From an uncultured cyanobacterium (GTDB lineage Bacteria > Cyanobacteriota > Cyanobacteriia > PCC-6307 > Cyanobiaceae): a DNA stretch of 64,000 nucleotides. Location of the stretch: NCBI GenBank assembly GCA_903858015.1, contig CAIOGZ010000012.1, forward strand, positions 62,001-126,000, in the 5' to 3' direction. A model generated the notes under the pieces. That model was given only the letters and a program-made list of their open reading frames with translations. It was not told where the DNA came from and made no database searches. A program made the translations under genes and the position numbers. Below, one piece after another: positions 19,040 through 30,100 of the stretch. How positions within the stretch are numbered: the first letter of the stretch is position 1; each line of letters starts with the position of its first letter.

Positions 19040-20931
19040 TGACCCTTGCCTCGATCAAGATTAGTTGCAACGGCAAGCCATTGCCCGATGAGTTTGAGTT
19101 GCTAGACCTGCAAATTCGCCTGGAGATCAACCGCATCCCCCAGGCGAATATTACCCTATTAGATGGCAGTTTGCCAGATCGCTGCTTTGAGATCAGTGAT
19201 GGCAACCTGTTCAAGCCAGGCAGTCTAATCAAGATCGAATTGGGCTATCTGGATGCAAACCCAGCCCCCCAGCAGGTGTTCGAAGGCATGGTGGTGCGTC
19301 ACACGGTGTCGACTGGGGATGGGGGCATGCGGCTGAGGCTGAGCCTGAGCGACAAGGCGATTGTGATGACCCGCAGCCGCCGGTCGGCCATCTATGCCAA
19401 AAAAACCGATGCGGACGTGATGCGCCAACTGATCGGTGCAGCCGGGCTCAAGATCGGCAAGCTGGCCAGCACGCCGATCAACCACCCGGAACTCGTGCAG
19501 TTCAACGTGAGCGATTGGGATTTCATCGTGTCCCGGGCCGATGTGCTGGGCCTGGCGATTCGGGTCGACAGCGGCGCCGTTAGCAGCTTGGCCATGGAGC
19601 TGGGCACGCCGAAGCGCCTGCTCGACCATGGCCTCGACGACAGCCGCGATCTGGAGCTGGAGCTCGATGCAGCCCAGCAATGGGCATCGCTCAGCGTGCA
19701 GAGCTGGGATCCGGCCAAATTGGCGCCGACGGCGCCGCTGCAGGCCAAGCCGGTGAGCTTGCAGATCGGCAACCAGACCAACCAGGCCCTGGCCGATGCC
19801 GTGGAGGCCAGCGATGTCACCCTGGTGCATGGGGCGCCAACGGCTGCCAACGAACTGCAGAGCTGGGCAGATGCGCGGCTAAGAAAAAGCCGCTTGTCGT
19901 TGTTGCGGGGCAGCGCCGTGGTGGATGGCAATGCGAGCCTCAAACCGCTCGACACCGTGGAAATCAAGGGGGTGGGCGAGCGCTTCAACGGCAAGGCCCT
20001 GGTATCCGGTGTAACCCACAGCTTTGATCAGAATGGTTGGCGCACGCAATTGCACATAGGCCTGGCGGCCGATTGGTTTGCGCGCTCGCCGGAGCTGGTG
20101 GAGGTGCCGGCAGCGGGTTTGCTGCCGCCAGCCAGCGGCTTGCAAATCGCCACGGTGGCCTCATTGGAGGTGGATCCAACTGGCGAATTGCGGGTTCAGG
20201 TGAAACTGCCCCAGATGGCGGCGGACCAGGTTTTGCCCTGGGCACGGCCGCTGAGCCCGGATGCGGGAGCGGGTCGGGGTTTTGTGTTCCGGCCGGAGGT
20301 GGGCGATGAGGTGGTGATCGGCTTTCTCAACGAAGATCCTCGGCAGCCGCTGATCCTAGGAGCCCTATTTGGCAGCAAGAACAAACCACCCAAACCGCTG
20401 GACAGCGCCGACAAAAAGAATGCGATGCGGGCGATTGTGAGCCGCTCCGGTAGCCGGATCCTGTTTGATGACGCGGCGGCTGCGCTGACGATTGAAACGA
20501 CTGCGGGTGGGGATGCCAATGGCGAATATAAAAATAAAATATGCCTAGATGAAAAACAAAAAACGATCAGTATCGAGGATCAATTTGACAATAAATTCGA
20601 GCTCAGCGAAAAGGGCATCACCCTGAGCAGCGGCAAAGACATCATCTTGAGCGCCAAAGGCGAAATCAAAGCAGAGGCAAAAACCAATTTATCCCTGGCA
20701 GGAAAAAGCAAAGCCTTAATCGAGTCTAGCCAAGTGGATGTATCGGCTAAAAGCAAGTTTAGCGCCAAAGCCGCCCAGGTAGAAGTGGCCGCTCAAGCCA
20801 AGTTTGCCGTGAAATCAGCCCAGATCGATCTAGCTGCGGATGCTGTCTTCTCCGCCAAGGGCGGCGCCCAAGCCAAGCTGGGCGCCGATGCCATGGTGGA
20901 GATCAAAGGAGCTCTGGTAAAAATAAATTGA
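19039..20931 (+). CDS. VgrG/gpD-like spike protein (Pvc8-like)
   Basis: Phage late control D-like N-terminal half, PTGELRVQVKLPQMAADQVLPWARPLSPDAGAGRGFVFRPEVGDEVVIGFLNEDPRQPLILGALFGSKNKPP, then a repetitive beta-helix-like tail. Confidence 0.93.
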   Translation: MTLASIKISCNGKPLPDEFELLDLQIRLEINRIPQANITLLDGSLPDRCFEISDGNLFKPGSLIKIELGYLDANPAPQQVFEGMVVRHTVSTGDGGMRLRLSLSDKAIVMTRSRRSAIYAKKTDADVMRQLIGAAGLKIGKLASTPINHPELVQFNVSDWDFIVSRADVLGLAIRVDSGAVSSLAMELGTPKRLLDHGLDDSRDLELELDAAQQWASLSVQSWDPAKLAPTAPLQAKPVSLQIGNQTNQALADAVEASDVTLVHGAPTAANELQSWADARLRKSRLSLLRGSAVVDGNASLKPLDTVEIKGVGERFNGKALVSGVTHSFDQNGWRTQLHIGLAADWFARSPELVEVPAAGLLPPASGLQIATVASLEVDPTGELRVQVKLPQMAADQVLPWARPLSPDAGAGRGFVFRPEVGDEVVIGFLNEDPRQPLILGALFGSKNKPPKPLDSADKKNAMRAIVSRSGSRILFDDAAAALTIETTAGGDANGEYKNKICLDEKQKTISIEDQFDNKFELSEKGITLSSGKDIILSAKGEIKAEAKTNLSLAGKSKALIESSQVDVSAKSKFSAKAAQVEVAAQAKFAVKSAQIDLAADAVFSAKGGAQAKLGADAMVEIKGALVKIN

Positions 20932-21056
20932 AAAACTCCTATGCAAGTTTAGCCAACTTTTTCAGGCCCAATCCAGCTCAGCTCAATCCAGCCCAGCTAA
21001 ATCGAGTCCAGCTCATTCAAACCAAGCTTCACACAATCCAGCTAGCCCCTACCGCC

Positions 21057-21356
21057 ATGCCGCCCGCCGCCCGCCTCACCGATCTCCACACCTGTCCAAT
21101 GCAAACCCCCGGCGTGCCGCCGATACCCCACGTCGGCGGCCCGATCATCGGGCCGGGGAGCCCCACGGTGCTGATCGGCAGCATGCCGGCGGCCTGCCTG
21201 GGGGATAACTGTGTGTGCGTGGGGCCGCCCGATTCGATCATCAAGGGCTCCGCCACGGTGCTGATCGGCGGCAAGCCTGCCGCCCGCATGGGCGACAGCA
21301 CGGCCCATGGCGGTTCGATCGCGCTGGGTTTGCCCACGGTTTTAATCGGAGGATAG
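21057..21356 (+). CDS. PAAR-domain spike tip (Pvc10-like)
   Basis: MPPAARLTDLHTCPMQTPGVPPIPHVGGPIIGPGSPTVLIGSMPAACLGDNCVCVGPPDSIIKGSATVLIGGKPAARMGDSTAHGG. Confidence 0.95.
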   Translation: MPPAARLTDLHTCPMQTPGVPPIPHVGGPIIGPGSPTVLIGSMPAACLGDNCVCVGPPDSIIKGSATVLIGGKPAARMGDSTAHGGSIALGLPTVLIGG

Positions 21357-21466
21357 GGAGGCATGATGTAACGATTACCACCTAAACCCACCTCCTCAGT
21401 TCAGGTCTCAGTTGCCGCCTCAAAGCCAAGCTCAAACCTCCACTTCCAACCCCAAGCTCTAAAACC

Positions 21467-21769
21467 ATGACAGAACCAACCCTGCGGCTCGATCTATCGA
21501 TCGAAGAGATCAATTTGATTCTCGAAGCCCTGGGCGATCGCCCGTTCAAATCCGTTTTTAGTCTGGTCGGCCGCCTGCAGGCCCAGGCCAGGGCCCAGCT
21601 GGAAAGCCAAGCTGCGGCGGAGCAATCCAGCCAGGCCGATGCCAGCCCAGCGGCTCACGCCGTAGCTCATGGCATCGCCAATGGCATGACTCACGGCATG
21701 GCCCACGGCATGACCCATGGCATGGCCAACGGCATGGCCGAGACGGCTGTCATGGCGGAGGTCGGATGA
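21467..21769 (+). CDS. Hypothetical small protein with His/Gly/Met-rich repeats, inside the CIS operon
   Basis: MTEPTLRLDLSIEEINLILEALGDRPFKSVFSLVGRLQAQA... AHAVAHGIANGMTHGMAHGMTHGMANGMAETA; overlaps the gp25 start by 4 bp. Confidence 0.75.
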   Translation: MTEPTLRLDLSIEEINLILEALGDRPFKSVFSLVGRLQAQARAQLESQAAAEQSSQADASPAAHAVAHGIANGMTHGMAHGMTHGMANGMAETAVMAEVG

Positions 21770-22179
21770 ATCGCCAGGGCTTTCTGGGCCGAGGCTGGTC
21801 ATTTCCCCCCTCGTTTAGCGAGGGGGGTGGCGAGGTGGCGATGGTCGCCGATGAGGAGGACATCCACCAATCCCTGGGGCTGCTGTTCGCCACCCGCAAG
21901 GGTGAGCGGTTGATGCAGGAAGCCTATGGGGCCTCGCTGGATGAATGGCTTTATGCCGAAATCGACCAGGAGCTGGTAATCAAACTAAGCACGGCCATTG
22001 AAGAGGCCGTGCTTTTACAAGAACCCCGTGTTGTGCTGCTGGATGTGGAAGTTTCCCTCAACCAGCAACAAGATGGCGTGCTAGATATCCGGCTCGACTA
22101 TCTGATTCCCAACACCAACTCCCGCTTCAACATGGTGTTTCCCTTCTACCTGAACGAAGCCACCGCCGTTCGCCTCTGA
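21766..22179 (+). CDS. gp25/Pvc9-like baseplate wedge protein
   Basis: GRGWSFPPSFSEGGGEVAMVADEEDIHQSLGLLFATRKGERLMQEAYGASLDEWL. Confidence 0.93.
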   Translation: MNRQGFLGRGWSFPPSFSEGGGEVAMVADEEDIHQSLGLLFATRKGERLMQEAYGASLDEWLYAEIDQELVIKLSTAIEEAVLLQEPRVVLLDVEVSLNQQQDGVLDIRLDYLIPNTNSRFNMVFPFYLNEATAVRL

Positions 22180-22182
22180 CCC

Positions 22183-25100
22183 ATGGCCCGCCGCAGCACC
22201 AGCCTTGATTCGATCAGCTCAGAGCTAGGCGGCACCACGGCGGCCATGCGCCAGCAGCAGGGCCCTGATCCCGATTTAGTCAAGCTTGATGGCCGCAGTG
22301 ATGCCGATCTGATCAGCAGCGTGCAGGCGTATGCCAGCACAGTGGACTGGCAACAGTTCAGTGATCCCAGCAGCTCAGCTGGCCTTAGTGGGCAGGAAAG
22401 CAATGGCCTGGTTGCGAGCGCGATCGCCAGGTTGTTGGCCAGCAGCGCGGCCAGCGAGGAGTTCAGTGAGGCCCAGCTGCGTTGGCTGGGCCGCCCCCAT
22501 TTCACACTGCTGTTGGTGTTCATCCGGCTGATCCGCCATTACCGCGAGCTTTTAAACGGCATCACCAGCCGCCATCTTGACCACTACTACCGCCAGCGGC
22601 TGGGGTTCAGGCCCAGGCCAGCCCAGCCCGACCGGGTGACGGTGGCCTTTGAGCTGGCCAGCCAAGCCGAGGCGATCCTGCTGCCGGCCGGCAGCCTGCT
22701 CAGCGCTGGCAACGACAGCGAGGGCAACGAACGGCTCTACAGCAGCAGCACCGACCTCTACCTCAACCATGCCCGCGTACGGGAGCTGCAGGCGCTGCGG
22801 GTGGTGCGGCAAGCCACCAACCTGGAATCGGTGCGAGCCACGGAGCCCGAGGCGGCCACGGCCCTGAACCGCATGCTGGGCTTGGTCTATGGGGATCCGG
22901 GCCCTGGCGATGCGATGCCAGCTCTAACGATCACGGGGTTGAGCAACCAAACCGTGCAGAGTGTTTTCCTACGCTCGCTTGGACCTCTGCTGCGGTTTAG
23001 CTCGAATCGGCTGAAGCTTGAGCTGCAGGAACTTCAAGATCTGATGCGCCTCTACAAACGGCGCACCGATGCCGACTCCGAAGCGGAGTGGAACGCAATC
23101 AACAACAAACTCGGCATCAACAAGCTAGCAGCTACCGAAAAGCAGAAACTGGTTGACAAGAGCGATTTTGACACCAATTTCTATGCCGCCATTGCCGGCA
23201 GAACCGGGGTAAGGATTGATTGGAGCCAAGACGGGATCAGCGAGCTCAACGGCATTGATGATCTCTATACATACCGTGACATGCCTGAAGTAGCAACCTA
23301 CCTGAGCAACCTACTCGGCCAAGCCAGCTGCTTAGTTGAAGGGGCTACATCAGCCGCAAGGGTGGCGAACTTTTTGGCCATGATGCCGATGAAAAAGTAT
23401 ATCGACAATGAATGGCGCCAAGCCAATTGGTTGCTGCAGCGCAGTGGACAGCGGCAACGCAATCGAGTGAGCTGGCAGCTCAATCCCAGCCAATCGGGCA
23501 CAGCCGCAGCAAAATTTGCAGACAACTTCGAAACCGCTCTGCTCTTCCCAGATACCCCGGCCTCCTGCGAAGAGCTAAGGCAAGCTTGGAACACAGTGGC
23601 GGCTTGGGCACCACTGCCGCAGCTAGGCCCTGCCTACCCGCATACGGTGGCGAGCTGGCTGGACAGCATCCTGGCCAGCCTGCAGGATTGGTTTGCCATG
23701 CCGGCCGAACGGCTGCTGCAGCTGGTTTCGCTGGTGGAGGTTGTGGTGCCAGCCCAGCCGGGGCAAGGGCAGGTCGCCAGCTCCACCCAACAGGCTGATG
23801 CTTGGGACGGGATCATCGAAATCCTCGGCGGCGCCCACCTGGATCTGCAGGCCCAGCGGCGGCGGGCCGGCTATGCGCAGTGCCGGCAACGCTGTAGCGC
23901 AGGGCCCAGCAGCCCCGTGGCCTTTGACCAGTGTGTCCAGCTGGCGCTGAAGGGCTTGGACGATAGCGCTGCTGGGCCGCCAGCCAGCTCCAGCCCCAGC
24001 GGTAGCCAGCAGGCAGCAGTGGCGGAACCCTGGACGGGCAGCCGAACCCGCCTGGCCACCTGGATCACCCCGGGGCAACTGGAGCAGTTGGATCAGTTCC
24101 AAGCTCTGTTGTGCAACCCCGGTACCGCCCCACGGCGCAGCAGCTGGGCGGATGTGGATGCCGTATTAGGGGCGGCCGCAGCGGCGATTGAGGGTTGGCA
24201 GCCGCCGCCCGTGGGGCTGCTGGAGTGGCGGCAACTGCATGGCCAGCGGCAACCGATCGACCCCAAGGCCCTGGACGCGGGCACCACGCTGGAACCCTGT
24301 TTTGCAATCCCAGCGGCGGATGCCGCCAATCCGCCGCTGTCGGGGCCGGGGGTGGCCCTGGCGAGCCGATTGCTGGGGCTGTCGGAAGGCCAGCGCAGCA
24401 TTATCCTCACCCTGGGGCTAGAGGAAAGCAGCTTCAACTTGCAGGCGTTGCTGAAAACCTTGCAACCGCCGCCGGGTAACCCACTGAATCCAGATCAATG
24501 CGCAGGCGTTGTACCTCAGCTTCCCAGCAACAAGGGCTGGGGGCTCAACCAGGCCCTGCTGGTGGAGCTCAGCACCACAACAGGCTGGCTGGCGGTGCCA
24601 ATTCAGGAAGCCAGCCTCACGGCAGCGGTCGATAGCGCGAATCCAAACAGCTACTGGAACCGCATCCAAGCGCAGCCCGCCAGCCCGGCGGCGCCGCCAA
24701 TCGCGCCAAGTCAGGCCGCCCCGGCGATCGCACCAAGCCAGGCCGCGAAGCTGGCGGTGCTCCAACTGCGCGTCAGCCTCGATCGAGCTGCACCGGCCGT
24801 GGTCGGCTTGGCGCCAGGCGAGCTGCCCAAGTTGCGCATCCGCTTGCGCCCCTGGATCGACCCAGCCACAGGCCAATGGCGCAGCTGCGGCGGCTTCGAA
24901 CCCCTGCGGCTGGCGGCCGCCCAGCTGCGGGTGCAAGTGCAGGGGCTGACGGGATTACGCCTGCAGCAGGACAGCGCCCCCCTGGATCCGCTCGACCCAT
25001 TCGAGCCGTTTGGCAGCAATCCGGAGGTAGGGAACTGCTTGTATATCAGCCATCCAGAATTACTGGATGGCGATCTAGAGCAGCTCAACTTCAAAGCCAA

Positions 25101-27087
25101 TTGGCAGGATCTACCAGGCAAGCAAGCGGCAAAACTGCAAGACAACTACAAGCTTTACAGCGGCTGGGATGGACTTGCAGCGACTGAAAAGGTGAATAAG
25201 GATAGCTTCAAGGTGGAGGTAAGCCTGTGGTCCCGCTATCTGGGTCCAATCACGCTACCCCAGAGCGCCGGATTGTTTACGGAGCCAAGCTCGTTAAACA
25301 TCACGAGCCCATGCAAGCTCAACCCGATGGCCCAAGCCGCCATTGGATCCCAGCGACACAGCTCTAGTGATGATCTACGCCTTCAGGACCTGGTCTGGCG
25401 CTGGCGGTTAGCACCTACCGACTTCGGGCACAGCATCTACCCCACACTCACCACGAGCAAGGCCCAGGAAATGGCCCTGGCGTTAAGCAAAAAAGCAACG
25501 TTTGAATCCATGCTTAACACTGATGCAAGCAAAGCAGCACCAAGAGGAGCAGCCGCCGTACTCGCAGATTACAACGCAGCCACTGGCAGCCAATACAAAA
25601 CAAGCGCGGAGATTACCAATATCAATCCAGCCGATTACACAGTGGCAGAACCCTATACGCCACTACTCAATACACTTGAAGTGAGCTACAGCCGCTCCCA
25701 GGATCTCACCACGGCAGCGGCAACAGCTGGCCAACTACTGCATCTGCATCCTTTCGGTGAAACCCCCATCCCCCTAGGCCAGGCTGCCAACGCAAGCAGC
25801 CCCCAGCCCAGCAGTGGCAGTGGCAGTGGCACCGCTGCAGCCGGCGCTCCTTTTTTGTTGCCAAATTATTCAAATCCGGCCGAGTTGTTCATCGGCCTGG
25901 AGGGCTGCCAACCGCCCCAACCGATCACTTTGGCCTTCCAGTTGGCCGAAGGCAGTGCCCGGGGAGAGCGCCCGGCGGTGGCGTTGTATTGGCAGGTGCT
26001 GGATGGCGGTGCCTGGCGCGATGTGCAGGTTTATGAGGATGGCACCAACGGGCTGTTGCATTCCGGCATCCTGCGGTTGGCGTTGCCGCTGCTGGCAGCG
26101 GGGGAGGCCTCAAGTTCCGGCTCCTATTGGTTGCGGGCCTGCCTGCTGGCGCCGGTGGAGGCCTACGCCACCATCCTGGCGATTCAGACCCAAGCGGTGG
26201 AGGCGGTCTGGGTGGAGCAGGGGGAAGGGCCGCTGCAGGATCGGCAGCCGCTGCCGCCCCACAGCATCAAGGGCCTGGTGGTAGCCAATGGGCAGATTGC
26301 ATCCATTCGCCAACCGTTCAGCTCCCGAGGCGGGATGCCGGCGGAGGCGGAATCAGAGCTGCGGCTGGGGGGAGCGGAACAATTGCGCCACAAGGGCAGG
26401 GCGTTGGCCGGTTGGGACTATGAGCGACTGCTATGGGGAGGCTTCAGCAATCAAATTCAAAAAGTGAAGTGTCTAGCAGCCCAGGACAGCCCAGTGGTGG
26501 AGCTGCTGGTGATTCCCAACCTGAGCAAGCAAGTGCCGCGCAATCTGTTCTCGCCTGGAGCCCCAGCAGATCTCCTCGCCACGATGGCGACCTACCTTCG
26601 CCAGCGCTGTCCACCGGAGAGCGAAATCAAGGTCAGCAATCCTACCTACATCCATGTGAAGGTGCGCTGTTGGGTGTGCTTGCAGGAGGGGGTGGATCGG
26701 GCCTATGCCGAGCAGCAACTCCAACAGGCGCTGATTACGGCGCTCTCCCCCTGGAGCCATGATGCCGAGGCGGATGTGAGCATTGGCGGCCAGGTGTTCG
26801 TGACCGATATTGCCGCCGCCATCGACCCCCTACCGTTTGTGAACTATCTCGAAAAGCTCTCACTATTTCTCGTCGACGCTAGCGGCCAACCCCTTCAAGG
26901 TGTTGGAGTAAATACAAGCGTGGGGGATGCTGGTAGTGAGGCCAGCTTGCAGGCCCCAGGGGCTGATACGGTCTTGATTTCCTATTCCCAGCACGATATT
27001 GAATTTATTTCACCCCATGCCGCCCCTCTAGTTTCAAGCACCGGGATCGGCATCTTGAAAATCGGGCTTGATTTCCAGCTCACCTAA
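22183..27087 (+). CDS. Baseplate J-like protein (Pvc11-like)
   Basis: 1634 aa; HYRELLNGITSRHLDHYYRQRLGF near the N-terminus and ALAGWDYERLLWGGFSNQIQKVKCL ... EVLVIPNLS-type J-like C-terminal region. Confidence 0.88.
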   Translation: MARRSTSLDSISSELGGTTAAMRQQQGPDPDLVKLDGRSDADLISSVQAYASTVDWQQFSDPSSSAGLSGQESNGLVASAIARLLASSAASEEFSEAQLRWLGRPHFTLLLVFIRLIRHYRELLNGITSRHLDHYYRQRLGFRPRPAQPDRVTVAFELASQAEAILLPAGSLLSAGNDSEGNERLYSSSTDLYLNHARVRELQALRVVRQATNLESVRATEPEAATALNRMLGLVYGDPGPGDAMPALTITGLSNQTVQSVFLRSLGPLLRFSSNRLKLELQELQDLMRLYKRRTDADSEAEWNAINNKLGINKLAATEKQKLVDKSDFDTNFYAAIAGRTGVRIDWSQDGISELNGIDDLYTYRDMPEVATYLSNLLGQASCLVEGATSAARVANFLAMMPMKKYIDNEWRQANWLLQRSGQRQRNRVSWQLNPSQSGTAAAKFADNFETALLFPDTPASCEELRQAWNTVAAWAPLPQLGPAYPHTVASWLDSILASLQDWFAMPAERLLQLVSLVEVVVPAQPGQGQVASSTQQADAWDGIIEILGGAHLDLQAQRRRAGYAQCRQRCSAGPSSPVAFDQCVQLALKGLDDSAAGPPASSSPSGSQQAAVAEPWTGSRTRLATWITPGQLEQLDQFQALLCNPGTAPRRSSWADVDAVLGAAAAAIEGWQPPPVGLLEWRQLHGQRQPIDPKALDAGTTLEPCFAIPAADAANPPLSGPGVALASRLLGLSEGQRSIILTLGLEESSFNLQALLKTLQPPPGNPLNPDQCAGVVPQLPSNKGWGLNQALLVELSTTTGWLAVPIQEASLTAAVDSANPNSYWNRIQAQPASPAAPPIAPSQAAPAIAPSQAAKLAVLQLRVSLDRAAPAVVGLAPGELPKLRIRLRPWIDPATGQWRSCGGFEPLRLAAAQLRVQVQGLTGLRLQQDSAPLDPLDPFEPFGSNPEVGNCLYISHPELLDGDLEQLNFKANWQDLPGKQAAKLQDNYKLYSGWDGLAATEKVNKDSFKVEVSLWSRYLGPITLPQSAGLFTEPSSLNITSPCKLNPMAQAAIGSQRHSSSDDLRLQDLVWRWRLAPTDFGHSIYPTLTTSKAQEMALALSKKATFESMLNTDASKAAPRGAAAVLADYNAATGSQYKTSAEITNINPADYTVAEPYTPLLNTLEVSYSRSQDLTTAAATAGQLLHLHPFGETPIPLGQAANASSPQPSSGSGSGTAAAGAPFLLPNYSNPAELFIGLEGCQPPQPITLAFQLAEGSARGERPAVALYWQVLDGGAWRDVQVYEDGTNGLLHSGILRLALPLLAAGEASSSGSYWLRACLLAPVEAYATILAIQTQAVEAVWVEQGEGPLQDRQPLPPHSIKGLVVANGQIASIRQPFSSRGGMPAEAESELRLGGAEQLRHKGRALAGWDYERLLWGGFSNQIQKVKCLAAQDSPVVELLVIPNLSKQVPRNLFSPGAPADLLATMATYLRQRCPPESEIKVSNPTYIHVKVRCWVCLQEGVDRAYAEQQLQQALITALSPWSHDAEADVSIGGQVFVTDIAAAIDPLPFVNYLEKLSLFLVDASGQPLQGVGVNTSVGDAGSEASLQAPGADTVLISYSQHDIEFISPHAAPLVSSTGIGILKIGLDFQLT

Positions 27088-27123
27088 GACTCAACCACCT
27101 CCTTACCCCCCCACCCCGAAGCC

Positions 27124-30100
27124 ATGCCCACCATCTCCAGCAAAACCCGCCAGACCATCAAGGCCCGCTTTGTGCAGAATGCGATTCCAACGCAAGATGA
27201 TTACGCCGATCTGATCAACGCCAGCTTGAACCAGGCCGATGATGGCATCTATAAATTACCGGATGAACCACTCAGCATCGTAGGCAAGACTGCGACGCCA
27301 CCGGTATTGCGATTTTACGGAGATGCTAGCGCCACGACATGGGCTTGGCAAATCCAATTGAGTGCCGACAGTAAAGCTGGATTCGCCCTTGTCAGTGGAG
27401 ACAACCAAACCCGCTTATTTTTTGATACGGCAACGGGCAACGTGGGCATTGGTACAACGTCGCCAACAGCGAAACTGCAAGTAGCAGGCACCCTGGGGGT
27501 CACTGGTGGAACCAGCTTAGCTGGCCTCACAGCTGGTGCAACTACGCTTACCACACTCACGGCAACTGGCGCCACAAACCTTGCCGCAGTCACAGCCACG
27601 GGCGCCACAAATCTTGCCGCGCTCACGACAACCGGCAATATCACAATGAGCAGCGATGCCTTCTATCTAAATATTTCGAGCAAAAACATAGGCATTGGCA
27701 CGGCCACTCCCGCGGCCAAGCTGCACATCCTTGAGGCAACTGGAACCGCCGCTTCTGCTACCGCCGGCAGCCTACTTATTGAGCACAATGATAGCGGTGG
27801 AGCCAGCAGCATTGTATTTCGCAGCAAGGTAGACAACACTGACTATGCCTATTTAGAATACAAGGAGAAAACCTCAGGCACCAGTCAGGCTGGCCTGCTT
27901 AGCCTTGGGATTCTAAATGATAGCGATGATCATATCGCCTTAATAACCAACGGAAATGTGGGCATTGGCACAAACTCGCCAACATCAAAGCTTCACGTGG
28001 CGGGCACATTGGGGGTAACGGGAGCAACCAGTTTGGCCGCGCTGACAACAACTGGCGCCACAAGTCTTGCCGCTCTTACGGCTACTGGCGCCACAAACCT
28101 GGCCGCACTTACAACATCCGGCAATGTTGCGATGAGCAGCGATGCTTTTTACTTAGATAGCGCATCTAAAAACGTAGGGATAGGGACAGCATTGCCAAGC
28201 TCCAAGCTTCAAGTAGCAGGTACACTAGCAGTTACTGGGGCAACAAGCCTAGCTGCACTCACGGCGACTGGCGCAACAAACCTTGCCACACTGACAGCAA
28301 CTGGTGCGACAAATCTTGCCGCACTTACGGCTACTGGTGCAACGAATGTTGCCGCACTAACTGCAACTGGCACAACAAGTCTTGCCGCACTTACGACATC
28401 CGGAAATATCGCGATGAGCACCGACACTTTCTATCTAGACAGCACATCTAAGAACATAGGAATTGGAACAACATCTCCAAGCTCCAAACTTCAAATATCA
28501 GGTACTTTGGCAGTAACCGGTGCGACAAGCTTAGCTGCACTCACAGCCACTGGCGCCACTAATCTTACTGCGCTCACGGCAACAGGCGCAACAAGCCTTG
28601 CTGCACTCACAGCCACTGGCGCTACAAATCTTGCCGCGGTCACGACAACCGGCAATATCACCATGAGTAGCGATGCCTTCTATCTAAATAATTCCAGTAA
28701 AAATATAGGCATTGGCACGGCCACTCCCGCGGCCAAGCTGCATATCCTTGAGGCAACTGGAACTGCCGCTTCGGCTGGCAGTGGAAGCCTACTGATTGAT
28801 CACAATGATAGCGGTGGAACCAGCAGCCTAGTATTTCGCAGCAAGGGGAACAGTGGAAGCGATTACGCGTATTTAGAATATAAAGAGAAAAATCCAGATA
28901 TAGCCAATAATACAGAATCCGGCTTGCTTACGCTTGGCATTCAAAACGATGCTGACGATCATATCGCTTTAATGCCATCCGGAAATGTAGGCATAGGCAC
29001 AAAGACACCTGGAGCCAAGCTGCATATAGCAGGGTCATTAAAAGCCACTGAGTCTACAGACCTTGGCGGGCAAGTAAATATACTGACAGCATCAAATCCT
29101 ATACGGTTCTCGTCAACGTGGACTGGCTTTCCTGACAATATCACCAATGGAACGGAGATATGCAACGATACAACGAACCACAAAACATTGATGATTATTG
29201 GCAACAGATCCGCTGGCAATCTCAGATCCGTTAGCATCTGGGACGTCTTGAACGTCCGAGGAAATTTAAATGTAGATGGAAATGTAGGCATTGGCACAGG
29301 TTCGCCAACGGCTAAGCTTCAGGTTGTCGGCGGTAGCTCCATTGACACATTAGCCGTAACCGGCACTACGGGCAACAACGGACTAAGCGTAAGCGGGGGT
29401 ACAAGCCTTAACACACTCACGGCAACGGGTGCAACAAGACTTGCCGCACTCACAGCATCTGGAGCAACAAACCTTACCGCACTTGCAACATCCGGCAATA
29501 TCGCGATGAGCACCGATGCTTTCTACCTAGATAGTGCATCTAAGAACATAGGAATAGGGACAACTTCTCCCAACGCTAAGCTCCAGGTGGCAGGCAGCAT
29601 CTACGCCAGAAGCCTATCTGGACCAATCAATGATTACACGAAGGCTCACTATACCCTTTCTGGAGGCGGATCGATTAGGTGGACTAAAAACGGACTGCTT
29701 AGATGGAGCAACCGTTTTATTTGCATCTGTATGGGCCGCACATCAATCGTACCAGCAGGGCATATCAACATACGCTACCCTGTCAATGCGAGTCAGTTGA
29801 CAGTCTGGGACGGCAGCACTGATCGGTTAACGAGCGATGGCATCCAACTCAGAGCATGGGAAGCTCTCTATGCGATCCATAATATGGATCTAGATGAGAA
29901 CCAAATCATCTATCGAATTATTCAATATGCATGTCTTCCAACGTTCGAAATCCCGGTCAACTGGATCTTGGTTGCAGTCATGAATGGAGATGATAACAGC
30001 CTAAAATTAGGAACCGGCATATCCATTGCTCCTGGTGCTTCGGTTACCCATGGCTGCCCTCTACCCTGCGGCACGATTATGATGTGGAGTGGCCAAGCCG

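Noticed and set aside
21805-21827. Hairpin in gp25 as a true rho-independent terminator
   Set aside because: No poly-T tract follows, and the sequence is inside a conserved coding region; retained only as a possible attenuator
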